From Bacteroidales bacterium (GTDB lineage: Bacteria; Bacteroidota; Bacteroidia; Bacteroidales; UBA932): a DNA stretch of 64,000 nt. Both the position numbers and the translations under genes were made by a program. Within the stretch, counting starts at the first letter, position 1. Each line of letters starts with the position of its first letter. Under the pieces are notes generated by a model. The model ran no database searches. It saw nothing but the letters and a program-made list of their open reading frames with translations, and was not told where the DNA came from. Location of the stretch: contig JAGCVJ010000007.1 in NCBI GenBank assembly GCA_017962375.1, forward strand, positions 1 to 64,000, given 5' to 3'. Positions 32,648 to 41,230 of this stretch are shown in pieces.

Positions 32648-33175
32648 ATGGAGAAAACCTTTGAAATTGAGCTCAGCGATGTAAGGCCTAAGGTTGTTGC
32701 CCTTGCCAGGAAATTCTGCAGGGCTTCTGCCCTGGAGGCAGATCCTGAAGACATTGCTCAGGATGTCCTGCTCCGCCTGTGGTCTTCTCTCAAAGGCGGC
32801 TCCCCTATCCAAAACATAGAAGCCTGGGCTGTTACTGCAACAAAGAACGCCTGCATTTCGGAATGGAGAAAGTCCAGAAAGGTTATTGCGACAAAGGCTT
32901 TCAAGGCAAATAATCCTGCTTCAGACAAACTTCCAGAAAAAGCCTTTAACGCAGCAGACAACGCATCCGCAAAAATTGAAGAAAGCGAGTATCAAGAAAG
33001 AGCCAGAAAGATACTTGAGAGCTTTTCAGCCGGAACCCGCAAACTTTTGGCTATGAGAGCAGACGGAATGAGCCTAGATGAGATTGCAGCCGCCACAGGC
33101 CGTAGCAAGGGCAGCGTCAAGACCTCCATTTCCACCGCCCGCAAGCAGATGCTTGAAGCACTTAATCAACGATAA
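32648..33175 (+). CDS. ECF-type RNA polymerase sigma factor
   Basis: 175 residues from ATG 32648 (a GTG two codons upstream is less likely). Sigma region 2 is EADPEDIAQDVLLRLWSSLK with IEAWAVTATKNACISEWRK. Region 4 is the helix-turn-helix MSLDEIAAATGRSKGSVKTSISTARK. No anchoring domain. It is followed 17 bases later by a membrane anti-sigma-like protein and then by a TonB-type barrel, the usual Bacteroidota surface-signalling order. TGCGTCTA 12 bases before the ATG recurs before the second ECF gene. Confidence 0.92.
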   Translation: MEKTFEIELSDVRPKVVALARKFCRASALEADPEDIAQDVLLRLWSSLKGGSPIQNIEAWAVTATKNACISEWRKSRKVIATKAFKANNPASDKLPEKAFNAADNASAKIEESEYQERARKILESFSAGTRKLLAMRADGMSLDEIAAATGRSKGSVKTSISTARKQMLEALNQR

Positions 33176-33192
33176 TGCAAAAATCAAAATAA

Positions 33193-33717
33193 ATGAACCG
33201 CAAAGAACTCATAAAACGCTATCTGGATGCTGAGACCTCGTTAGAAGAGGAACTCCTGCTGGCAGAATCTTTCCGCCAGACTCCGCCACAGGACGAGGAG
33301 GAAGAAAAGATCGAGGCAATGCTGCTCTGCATGAAAGACTCCGCAGCTCCAGACTCTTCTGAGGAAGAACAAATCGCCGAGGAAGAGTTTGACAGGATTG
33401 TCAGCCAATCCGGCAGAAGAAAAGGCATTATCTGGGCCGTTTCCTCAGCGATGGCGGCAGCGGCCGTAATACTGTTGTTCCTGCTCCTCAAACCTGCCTC
33501 TCCTCAGCCAGAGGACAACACGGATCTGATCCAGCAGATTCAGCATATCCATCTGCTTTCCCAGCTAAGCCTGGAAGATGCTGACAAATGCGAATTCCGC
33601 CCGATTGAGGGAGGGTATGTGATGACAGCCTACTTCCCAGACGGAGAGACGGCATCCTATATCCTTATCGCTGAGGAAGATGGAAAAACCTATTCCCTTC
33701 TCAGCCTGAACCAGTAA
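33193..33717 (+). CDS. Anti-sigma-factor-like single-span membrane protein
   Basis: 174 residues. A cytoplasmic acidic N-terminus (MNRKELIKRYLDAETSLEEE, typical of Bacteroidota anti-sigma proteins) is followed by one transmembrane helix (IIWAVSSAMAAAAVILLFLLL, about 79-99) and a short periplasmic domain ending TYSLLSLNQ. By position and the N-terminal pattern it should bind and restrain the sigma factor encoded upstream. The periplasmic part is much shorter than that of FecR-type regulators. Confidence 0.8.
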   Translation: MNRKELIKRYLDAETSLEEELLLAESFRQTPPQDEEEEKIEAMLLCMKDSAAPDSSEEEQIAEEEFDRIVSQSGRRKGIIWAVSSAMAAAAVILLFLLLKPASPQPEDNTDLIQQIQHIHLLSQLSLEDADKCEFRPIEGGYVMTAYFPDGETASYILIAEEDGKTYSLLSLNQ

Positions 33718-33744
33718 TAGATTAAAACAATAAAACCAAAGATT

Positions 33745-34383
33745 ATGAAAACAAGACTCTATACAATGCTTTTAGCCCTCGGTTTCTGCCTGATAGGTTT
33801 CGCTGCCTACGGACAGAAAACCATTTACATAATAGACTCGGAAGTTGTCAACAATTTCTCAGGGCAACAGCTTAAGGGCAAGTTCATTAAGAATTACATA
33901 ATCCAAACCATAGGTACAGGAAAAGAAGCAACAATTTTACATATCATTACCACCAATTCCGAGCCTAGCAAATATCATATTGCACAATTTGGAGGCAACA
34001 CTAAGATTAAAGCTGATGACTATAAATTAACTTATAATGGCCGCGACTCTGCTAATTTAATCTCAATGAGCGTTGTAGACCCTGAAAATCCAGACAATCC
34101 TATGGTGGTGATAAAGCATTCCGGCTTCATAGATACATCTAAAACCGCAGTATTCAGCATCATAAGCAATGTGCCTGACCAAAAAATAAAGTATGTTGTT
34201 GACGGAAAGTTTTATAACGATGGCAATGAGCTTAAAGGCTTGAAACCAGGCGAGATAAGAAGAATTGCAATTTATAAGGAAGGCTCTCCGGAACAGCTTA
34301 AGTACGGTAAAGGATTTAGTGTGGTTGTCATAGACACAAAGGATCGGAAAGTTCGAGGTGAAGTTCAACTACGATCCAAGTAA
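33745..34383 (+). CDS. Exported protein with TonB-plug-like C-terminal motif
   Basis: 212 residues with a signal peptide (cleavage after FAAYG). The mature part ends with a segment reminiscent of receptor plug domains and the plug-like tail of Bacteroidota BlaR1 proteins: YVVDGK, ELKGLKPGEIRRIAIYKEGS, LKYGKGFSVVVIDTK. It lies between the anti-sigma gene and the outer-membrane barrel gene. It might be a periplasmic signal-transfer partner (inference); no catalytic motif was seen. Confidence 0.7.
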   Translation: MKTRLYTMLLALGFCLIGFAAYGQKTIYIIDSEVVNNFSGQQLKGKFIKNYIIQTIGTGKEATILHIITTNSEPSKYHIAQFGGNTKIKADDYKLTYNGRDSANLISMSVVDPENPDNPMVVIKHSGFIDTSKTAVFSIISNVPDQKIKYVVDGKFYNDGNELKGLKPGEIRRIAIYKEGSPEQLKYGKGFSVVVIDTKDRKVRGEVQLRSK

Positions 34384-34406
34384 ACTCATATTATACGCAA
34401 TATCAT

Positions 34407-34414
34407 TATCTTTG
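34407..34414 (+). promoter_or_regulatory. Promoter -7 box TATCTTTG before the TonB-type barrel gene
   Basis: Exact TAnnTTTG match 23 bases upstream of the ATG at 34437, suggesting the barrel can be expressed apart from the sigma operon. Confidence 0.5.
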
Positions 34415-34436
34415 TTTACTGAAGGAAAGAATCTTC

Positions 34437-37319
34437 ATGAAAAAATATATCTGGAGCATATTATTGATTTTATGTTTTGCTGCGAGTTCCAAGGCGCAAT
34501 TCGTTATCAACGATGCAATGTTTGCAGGCAGGATGAGCAGAATTAAGGTGAAGGTTGTTGATTCCCTGACCAACGAGCCTTTATCATACGCTTCAGTATA
34601 TGTAGTTCCAGCTAAAGATACAACCATCACAAATTTCATAATATCAGACACATCTGGCGTTGCTACGCTTAAGGATGTGCCTTTTGGAAACTATGTTTTC
34701 CATATAGAGATGATGGGATATAAGCATTATGCTAAGGAGAAGTATTTCAGAGAAGATCGGGTGGATTTAGGTACAGTTAAAATGAAGCTGGACGAGAATT
34801 ACCTCTCGGCGATTACTGTATCCGGTGTAGGAAATCCTATCGTGATGAAGCAAGATACCATTGAGTTCAATGCCGCTTCTTTCAGCGTTGGAGCCAATGC
34901 TATGCTCAAAGACCTGATTAAGAGGATGCCGGGTATGGAGATCACCTCGGAGGGCAAGGTGAAATTCAACGGAGAAATGATCTCCAAGCTAACCGTGGGA
35001 GGACGAACCTTCTTCTTTGATGACCAGAGCACGGCCCTGAACAATCTGCCGGCTGCGATAGTTGACAAGATACGCGTGATAGACAGAGAATCTGAACAGA
35101 CCAGGAATACCGGCATCCAGGACGGAAATAGAGAGAAGGTTCTGGATGTGGGGCTGAAGAAAGAGTATGAGGAAGGCTGGTTCGGCAATGTGGATCTTAA
35201 GGCCGGAACCACCATAGAAGGCAAGAAAAGCAATGAGCCTCTTAGAGATAATCGCGGAGGGTTGTACAGCGCATACGCCTTGGCGGCAGCATATAACAAG
35301 AAAGACCAGGTTACGTTCATTGCCAACACTATGAATGTGAGTGACGGCGGTATTGTAGTGTTTTCAGCATATTCCGATGACGATGCCCCTAGGCCTGCAT
35401 CAGGCCTTTCTACATCAGCGCTGCTTGGAGTTAACGTCAACACTTCCAGAGTAAAAGACGTGGAGACCACCCTGGCCGGAAACTACAAATACGGAGATAC
35501 TAAATCAGGAAAACAAAGCTACAGAACCACTTACCAGGAAAACGGCAACTTGTACTACTCTTCAGAAAACTCGGGAAGGTCATTTGGCAACAGTGTGAAC
35601 ACGAATCTCGAGATGAAGAAAGAAAAAGGCAAGCTCTGGTTCAGTTTTGTTCCGCGATTTGTTTTCAGCAAATCAGATTCTTACAGCAACTCTTCAAGCG
35701 AAACTTCCAGAGAAGAGGCCGTGATCAACCAGTCTGAAAGCCACTCCCGCAACCATTCGATCAGCAGGCAGGCAATGCTCTCTACCGGCGTAACATTCAG
35801 AGACATTGGAGGAAAGAAAGGCCGGCACCTGCATTTAAATGTCAACGGCCAAGTCAACAATGGAGATGGCCGCAGCAACGAGCAGACTATCCTGAAAACC
35901 TCAGCCGGAGAAGATGACCGCACAATGCGCTACGAGTCCAACTCTTCTTCATACTCTGTTATTGGCTTCTTGAATTATACGGAACCCGTATCAGACAAGC
36001 TCACCCTTGCGGCAAGAGCCAGGCTTAATTTTTCAAAATCTGAAAGCACAAGAGACGCATTTGACGCAGGCGGGTTTAACGGCTATTATTCATCGCAGAG
36101 CAAAGCACACTCCATCAACCAGCAGTATGACCTTACAGCCCAATACCAGTTAGGCAAACAAAGCTATATTACATTCGGCGCTACCGCAAACGGAATACTC
36201 AATGAGCTTATTTCCAAAAGCTTTGGTATCCAAGACACTACAGGCAAAGGAGAATGGGACTGGTTTTTGTCCCCTAATATGAGACTCATGCTGGCAAAAG
36301 GTTCAGACCGTTTCTACTTTATGATTTCAGGCGAGAGCCATAAGCCTAGCAACGGCCGGATGATTCCTGTTCTTAACATCAGCAACCCATCCAGCCTGAG
36401 TTTAGGCAACATTTACCTCAGGACTTATTCGTCAATTGTTATGAATTCCTCCTGGAACCGCAACAACAGGCAGAAATTCACAAGCCTAATGGTAAATTTG
36501 TACGGAACCGTCAGAAACAGAGCCATCAGCAATGCCCTCTGGTATGATTCTGACGGAATTATGTACTCAATTCCTGTTAATTCCAAAGATCCGCAGATTT
36601 GGACAAGTTTGTCTACAACCTACACTGCCCCGCTGGATACCAAAAAGATATGGTCTATGAGTCTTTCAGCTGGAGCTTCATATAACTTTTCTTCCAGCTA
36701 CCAGGCACTCGAAACACTTCCGGCATTGGACAAGGAAACCTTTGACTATTCTGCGTTTATGGCCGATTTTTGGGGAAACAACAAGGGAGACCGCTTCTAT
36801 GGCGGACTTAGCGGCTTTAGAAAGAGCCAAACCAAAGTCTTTTCTCCAAACGGAAGTTTCAGAGTAAAATACAACCAGAAGCATTTCAACTTTTCTGCAG
36901 TAGCCAGTGCAAGCGGCAGAATATCACGCTATTCGCTGGACAAGAGGGCTAACACCAACACTCTGACCGCCAGATTCGGGGCAGACGGCAGATACACTAC
37001 CAAACACGAATTCGAGTTCATTTCAGATATTTCCTACGTCTGCTACAAAGGCTACTCAAAAGGCTACGGAAAACCTGAATGGCAATGGAATGCTGAAGTT
37101 TCCAAGAACATAGGAGCCTTCAACCTGAGCGTGAAAGTCCACGATATTCTAAACAAGACTCGCAATCTTAGCCATACGGAGGCCGCAAACTATGTGGAAG
37201 ACACCTACACGCTAGTTATGGGCCGCTATATCCTCTTCGGAGTCAAGTGGAACTTCGGCAAGATGAACGCTGTCAACAGCCAGAGAGCCCATAAAGCCGC
37301 ATGGACCACTATATACTAG
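34437..37319 (+). CDS. TonB-dependent-receptor-like outer membrane beta-barrel protein
   Basis: 960 residues. A signal peptide is followed by a CarboxypepD_reg-like domain (VKVVDSLTNEPLSYASVYVV, about 34-125), then a plug-like domain (VMKQDTIEFNAASFSVGANA, LKDLIKRMPGMEITSEGKVK, GRTFFFDD; about 140-245). A long barrel with alternating aromatic strands follows to the C-terminal LFGVKWNFGK, plus a short extension. This is the OMP_b-brl type of Bacteroidota. No SusD partner is adjacent, so it is not a classic polysaccharide locus. It is probably the output or sensor of the upstream sigma/anti-sigma pair. Its stop overlaps the convergent phosphatase by 4 bases. Confidence 0.9.
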   Translation: MKKYIWSILLILCFAASSKAQFVINDAMFAGRMSRIKVKVVDSLTNEPLSYASVYVVPAKDTTITNFIISDTSGVATLKDVPFGNYVFHIEMMGYKHYAKEKYFREDRVDLGTVKMKLDENYLSAITVSGVGNPIVMKQDTIEFNAASFSVGANAMLKDLIKRMPGMEITSEGKVKFNGEMISKLTVGGRTFFFDDQSTALNNLPAAIVDKIRVIDRESEQTRNTGIQDGNREKVLDVGLKKEYEEGWFGNVDLKAGTTIEGKKSNEPLRDNRGGLYSAYALAAAYNKKDQVTFIANTMNVSDGGIVVFSAYSDDDAPRPASGLSTSALLGVNVNTSRVKDVETTLAGNYKYGDTKSGKQSYRTTYQENGNLYYSSENSGRSFGNSVNTNLEMKKEKGKLWFSFVPRFVFSKSDSYSNSSSETSREEAVINQSESHSRNHSISRQAMLSTGVTFRDIGGKKGRHLHLNVNGQVNNGDGRSNEQTILKTSAGEDDRTMRYESNSSSYSVIGFLNYTEPVSDKLTLAARARLNFSKSESTRDAFDAGGFNGYYSSQSKAHSINQQYDLTAQYQLGKQSYITFGATANGILNELISKSFGIQDTTGKGEWDWFLSPNMRLMLAKGSDRFYFMISGESHKPSNGRMIPVLNISNPSSLSLGNIYLRTYSSIVMNSSWNRNNRQKFTSLMVNLYGTVRNRAISNALWYDSDGIMYSIPVNSKDPQIWTSLSTTYTAPLDTKKIWSMSLSAGASYNFSSSYQALETLPALDKETFDYSAFMADFWGNNKGDRFYGGLSGFRKSQTKVFSPNGSFRVKYNQKHFNFSAVASASGRISRYSLDKRANTNTLTARFGADGRYTTKHEFEFISDISYVCYKGYSKGYGKPEWQWNAEVSKNIGAFNLSVKVHDILNKTRNLSHTEAANYVEDTYTLVMGRYILFGVKWNFGKMNAVNSQRAHKAAWTTIY

Positions 37320-38599
37320 ATCTGTGGATGATCCGCCATCATCTTGTCTGCCCAGGCGCGGAAGTCGCTCCAGCGGTAGTAGTTGCCTTGCACCGGAGTT
37401 AGGTCTGGCAATGTAGCTTCATTCTCGTTGAACACAACCTTGAAGAGAATGTCGTTTTTCTTGTTCTTGTAGAAGACAAACAAGATTGTGGCCGCCATTG
37501 GAATGTTATAGTTCTGAAACCAGTATTTGGCATCTTCGGACTTGGATGGGATGGTGCCCATATCGTTTATGTTCAGGAGAGTAGCCAGAGCTTCAACGAT
37601 GTAGTCGTGCCCAAATCTCAAATGCGCGGCCTGGTTGGGATCACTGAAAGAAGTCTCAGCCTTGGCAATTATGTCTTCAAGCAGAGGAATCACGCCATAG
37701 CGGGCTTTAATATCGGTGAAGAAAGAAAAATAGTTGTCAGCTTCCCAGAACTTCAGCCTCTGCTCCTGAGTTAGCAGGTCGTCGAAAAGCGGCTCGCTTT
37801 CATAGTTGTGGTATCCGCAGATCAGCTGCCACAGTTCGCTCATAAAACCTGTCGGGCCGTCTTGGAATCCATCAAGGAACTTGCTGTCTGTGAACAGCTT
37901 GTCCAGGACATCCTGATAGCCTGTAATCCTCTTGAAAAAATCTGTCACGCTCTCAAGTTCCGCTTTCCTGTCATCTGTCTTGAAACGCCTGATCAGGGTT
38001 TTAGGAGCACTTGGAGGAGCTATGATGCACATTCCGGTGTGGTCTGACCTAAGACGCATCGTGAGTTTTGGATTGCAGGTTTTAAGACCCAGTGTGAAAG
38101 CCCCCATACTAACGATACATCTCTGGCTGGTGGAGGAGATGGCGTCTACCTTCTTTCTTCCCTTGAAAACTTTCGGGAACTGTTCGTACACGAATGTTCC
38201 AATGGCCTGGTGCTGGTCAAATCCCAGCGGAACCAGGTCTCCGGTGTTGATGTACGGATTCATATAGAAAGCTTCGTACTTCCTGACAAACTCCTTTCCG
38301 TATGGTGTAAGCACATTTTCCTCTTTAGCCTTGGAGAACACATCGCGGAGAAGAGTGTAAGTCTTCGGGTTCCAGGCATAGCGGGAGCCGTGTCTTCCAT
38401 AGTGGCTTATGTAGAAAGGCCTGTAGCCGGCAGGAGCCTTGCTAAGGGTTCCGAATTCATCCAGACGGTGCGGGCCTTCCATGCCCCGGACCTTGCGGGC
38501 ATCGGCCTTTAGTTGTTCCAACACGTTGTACTGCTGAGCGTTCAGCAAAAAAGACGAGGACATCAATATCCCTGCAAAAAGTACCAGTATCTTTTTCAT
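37316..38599 (-). CDS. Histidine phosphatase superfamily (branch 2) acid phosphatase/MINPP-like, exported
   Basis: 427 residues from ATG 38599, which gives a signal peptide (MKKILVLFAGILMSSSFLLNA); 33 codons of open frame upstream are ignored. The catalytic motif is YGRHGSR (Arg69, His70, Arg73), and the proton-donor motif is FGHD in LRFGHDYIVEALATLL. Branch-2 enzymes include phytases and multiple inositol polyphosphate phosphatases, and Bacteroidales secrete such enzymes. The substrate cannot be told from sequence alone. Monocistronic. Confidence 0.9.
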   Translation of the reverse strand: MKKILVLFAGILMSSSFLLNAQQYNVLEQLKADARKVRGMEGPHRLDEFGTLSKAPAGYRPFYISHYGRHGSRYAWNPKTYTLLRDVFSKAKEENVLTPYGKEFVRKYEAFYMNPYINTGDLVPLGFDQHQAIGTFVYEQFPKVFKGRKKVDAISSTSQRCIVSMGAFTLGLKTCNPKLTMRLRSDHTGMCIIAPPSAPKTLIRRFKTDDRKAELESVTDFFKRITGYQDVLDKLFTDSKFLDGFQDGPTGFMSELWQLICGYHNYESEPLFDDLLTQEQRLKFWEADNYFSFFTDIKARYGVIPLLEDIIAKAETSFSDPNQAAHLRFGHDYIVEALATLLNINDMGTIPSKSEDAKYWFQNYNIPMAATILFVFYKNKKNDILFKVVFNENEATLPDLTPVQGNYYRWSDFRAWADKMMADHPQI

Positions 38600-38697
38600 A
38601 ACACTCAAATATAGTAATTGTAGGCAAAAAATTTTCGGATATTTGTGTAGTTTTCCGTTAGCCTCTGCGTCTAATGGGCAAACAAACAAGACAGACA

Positions 38698-39168
38698 ATG
38701 ACAGAAAAAGAATTCGAAAAGATGGTCAGAGAACACAAGGGGACGATTTACACCGTCTGCTATATGTTCTCGCAGGACAATGAAGAGGTAGCCGACCTCT
38801 TCCAGGAGATCCTGATCAACCTGTGGAAAGGATCCGGAACTTTCCGTGGCGAAAGCAGCCTGAACTCCTGGATTTGGAAAGTGAGCCTGAACACCTGCAT
38901 TTCTTCAGACCGAAAGAAAAAACGCCTCCCGAGAAAGGAGCCGCTGAGCATGAACATCAACCTGTTCGAAGACGTGGATGAAGGCAGCCGCCAGTCCAAC
39001 CTTCTCAGGGAGAGAATCTCCAAGCTCGGACCATTCGACAGGGCAATCGTCCTGCTGTGGCTGGAAAACCTCAGCTATGAAGAAATCGGCCAGATAGTCG
39101 GAATCAGCACCTCAAACGTCTCTGTCCGCCTTGTCAGAATCAAAGAACAACTCAAAAAGATGCAGTAA
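38698..39168 (+). CDS. ECF-type RNA polymerase sigma factor (second)
   Basis: 156 residues from ATG 38698; an ATG at 38674 would add eight residues but lies at or before the expected transcription start if TGCGTCTA (38666-38673) is the -10 element. Region 2 is VADLFQEILINLWKGSGTFR and NSWIWKVSLNTCISSDRKKK; region 4 is LSYEEIGQIVGISTSNVSVRLVR. The next gene starts one base after the stop and encodes a four-helix membrane protein, its probable regulator. Confidence 0.9.
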   Translation: MTEKEFEKMVREHKGTIYTVCYMFSQDNEEVADLFQEILINLWKGSGTFRGESSLNSWIWKVSLNTCISSDRKKKRLPRKEPLSMNINLFEDVDEGSRQSNLLRERISKLGPFDRAIVLLWLENLSYEEIGQIVGISTSNVSVRLVRIKEQLKKMQ

Positions 39169-39169
39169 A

Positions 39170-39751
39170 ATGGAAAACACAGATAACATCCTCAACGAAA
39201 TGCAGCAGCAGCTGCGCCAGATGAAAGAAAAACTGGAAGGAGAAACCATCGTCAACGAAAAGCTCCTGCGCAACGCATACCGCAAAACTCTGGGCAGCCT
39301 TCAGAGAAAGGCCCTCCGCCAGACGATTATCGGGATTGTTGCAATGCTTCTCTGCCTTAACCTCCTGAATGTCGGATTCTCCATTCCTTTCGTAATCGCG
39401 ACAGAAGTGATGCTGGCTTTCTGCCTGGTGGCAACCATCATAATCAACAACAGGCTCCCTAGCATGAACACAGACCTTGTAACTGCTGCCAAGGGAATCG
39501 TACGCTTCAGAAAAGGCTACGCCAACTGGCTCTGGATCGGAATCCCTCTGCTTATCCTCTGGCTCGGCGGAATGGTCTATGAAATCATGAAAAACGAAGC
39601 ATTCCCTTCAGAAGCCAAGTCTGCGATGCTCATCGGTCTTGGAGTGGGAATCGTGATCGGCGGAGCGATTGGACTCATCCTCAGGCATAACATCCTCTCA
39701 AAGTCCGATGAAACCCTCGCCCAGATCAATGACCTGACAAGGGAGGACTAG
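39170..39751 (+). CDS. Multi-span membrane protein, putative regulator of the adjacent ECF sigma factor
   Basis: 193 residues from ATG 39170. A cytoplasmic coiled N-terminus (NILNEMQQQLRQMKEKLEGE) is followed by four transmembrane helices (around 60-80, 82-98, 127-145, 155-175) and a short C-terminal tail. The pattern occurs next to ECF genes in Bacteroidota. Its coupling to the sigma gene (1-base gap) supports an anti-sigma role, but there is no zinc-binding ZAS motif, so this is inference. Confidence 0.75.
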   Translation: MENTDNILNEMQQQLRQMKEKLEGETIVNEKLLRNAYRKTLGSLQRKALRQTIIGIVAMLLCLNLLNVGFSIPFVIATEVMLAFCLVATIIINNRLPSMNTDLVTAAKGIVRFRKGYANWLWIGIPLLILWLGGMVYEIMKNEAFPSEAKSAMLIGLGVGIVIGGAIGLILRHNILSKSDETLAQINDLTRED

Positions 39752-39754
39752 GCA

Positions 39755-40540
39755 CTAGCTTTTAGACAAATAGATTCTGCGCACCGGTTCGGGGAACTTC
39801 TCAATGGCGTACCTGAGCATGGTGCGCGGCATTTTTGAGGCTCGCTTGTCCAGGAATTTCCTCAGCGACGCCTCGTCTTTTTTGCCCGCTTCCCTGAGCA
39901 GCCACCCTACCGCCTTCTGCAGCAAGTCGTGAATTTGTCCAGGTTCTTGAGTTTTCTCCCCAACTTTGTCCTTAGGATCAAATGTCCCTTTGAAGTCTTT
40001 CTGTATGAAGATGTCCGAAATGGCAAATGTATCGCTGAGCTGATTCTTGCGGACAAAGGCCATTGTTGAAACTATGCCTATCCTCCGCTCCCAGATGTTT
40101 TTGCCGTTTCTTGCCAGTTCATAAAGCAGACTGCGGTCCTTGTCCAGAAGCCACTCGCCCAGAAGGCTGTAGCAGGAAAGGTCCACCAGGTCCCAGTTGT
40201 TGATGCGGTCTGTGTGGGCAAGATAGAAGTCCACGCACCGTTTCTGCAGGTCTTCCTGCTTTTTCTTCCCCGCTCTGGAAAAGATTTCAACCAGACAAAG
40301 AAGTGAAGCCAGACGGACCTCGTGCCAAGGGCTGAGAATGCACTCCTGAAGATTCTCAAATGAGACCTCCTTCCAGCATTCCTTTACGACGGCTCTTGTA
40401 ACAGGCACCTTGATTCCCAGGAACTTGTCGCCTTCGCCGTACTGCCCCGGACCGGTCTTGAAAAAACGCATCAGCCCGGCCACCTGACTCTCGTCGCGAT
40501 GGCTCAGCATATTCTGAAGAAGGATGTTATTCTTTGACAT
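39755..40540 (-). CDS. DNA alkylation repair protein (AlkD-like HEAT-repeat glycosylase)
   Basis: 261 residues from ATG 40540, which overlaps the acetyltransferase stop by 14 bases. Typical AlkD segments are KTGPGQYGEGDKFLGIKVPV, the Trp-rich NNWDLVDLSCYSLLGEWL with WERRIGIVSTMAFV, and VGWLLREAGKKDEASLRKFL. AlkD family members remove bulky alkylated bases, such as N3-methyladenine, without base flipping. Together with the alkyltransferase at 59413 the genome has at least two alkylation-repair routes in this window. Confidence 0.93.
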   Translation of the reverse strand: MSKNNILLQNMLSHRDESQVAGLMRFFKTGPGQYGEGDKFLGIKVPVTRAVVKECWKEVSFENLQECILSPWHEVRLASLLCLVEIFSRAGKKKQEDLQKRCVDFYLAHTDRINNWDLVDLSCYSLLGEWLLDKDRSLLYELARNGKNIWERRIGIVSTMAFVRKNQLSDTFAISDIFIQKDFKGTFDPKDKVGEKTQEPGQIHDLLQKAVGWLLREAGKKDEASLRKFLDKRASKMPRTMLRYAIEKFPEPVRRIYLSKS

Positions 40541-41096
40541 CGTTGACCAGATCTTTAATCTTGGAGGCTGGAACTCCTCCCACAAGGCAGTTGTCAGGAA
40601 CGTCTTCGTGAACCACCGCTCCGGCCGCTATGACCACATTGTTGCCTATGGTAACTCCGGGCAGGATGGTTACGTTTCCGCCGATCCACACGTCGTTGCC
40701 GATTCTGACAGGCTTTGCCTCAGCGATGTAATCTCGCCTGCCCTGCGGAGAAAGCGGATGTCCGACGGTTGTGATCAGAGTGTTCGGCCCTATCATCACG
40801 TGACTGCCGATGTAAACCTCGCGGATGTCCAGGATGGTAAGATTGAAGTTTCCTGTGAAATCATCGCCGATGAAGATGTTTTTTCCGCAGTCGCATCCAA
40901 AGGTCTTGGAAATCCATACCCTCTCCCCCACTGCTCCAAGCATCTTCTGAAGGCACTTGTACTGAGCCTCATAGTCTGTCCCGTCAATGGCGTTGTACTC
41001 CTCGCACCACTTGATTGCGCGGCTCTTTCTTGCAATCATTTCTGCATCTGCATAGCAGTACGGCAGACCGGCTTTCAGTTTTTCAAGTTCTGTCAT
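40527..41096 (-). CDS. Maltose/galactoside O-acetyltransferase-like hexapeptide-repeat enzyme
   Basis: 189 residues; the Maa/LacA family. An N-terminal Mac domain (EKLKAGLPYCYADAEMIARK) is followed by left-handed beta-helix hexapeptide repeats (VYIGSHVMIGPNTLITTVGH, IGNDVWIGGNVTILPGVTIG) carrying the catalytic His in TVGHP. It uses acetyl-CoA to acetylate sugars. Overlap with the downstream AlkD-like gene implies one transcript, an odd functional pairing. Confidence 0.92.
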   Translation of the reverse strand: MTELEKLKAGLPYCYADAEMIARKSRAIKWCEEYNAIDGTDYEAQYKCLQKMLGAVGERVWISKTFGCDCGKNIFIGDDFTGNFNLTILDIREVYIGSHVMIGPNTLITTVGHPLSPQGRRDYIAEAKPVRIGNDVWIGGNVTILPGVTIGNNVVIAAGAVVHEDVPDNCLVGGVPASKIKDLVNDVKE

Positions 41097-41133
41097 ATGG
41101 TATCGTTTGGATTTGTTTCCTAGTCAATCCCTA

Positions 41134-41214
41134 CAAATTTACATATTTCTTCCTCAAAGAAATGCTCATCCGGCCTGGCGGCACTGTATGAAAGGCTCCA
41201 TTTGAGTATATTTG
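41134..41214. promoter_or_regulatory. Divergent promoters: acetyltransferase (minus) and propeller lipoprotein (plus)
   Basis: The minus strand has TAAATTTG (complement of 41134-41141), 38 bases before the acetyltransferase ATG. The plus strand has TATATTTG (41207-41214), 17 bases before the ATG at 41231. Both fit TAnnTTTG. Confidence 0.5.
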
Positions 41215-41230
41215 CAAAAAATAAGATCAA

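Noticed and set aside
37316-38698. Longer start for the histidine phosphatase at 38698
   Set aside because: The added 33 residues have no signal-peptide character and overlap the upstream region of the divergent sigma gene; the ATG at 38599 begins a clean signal peptide.
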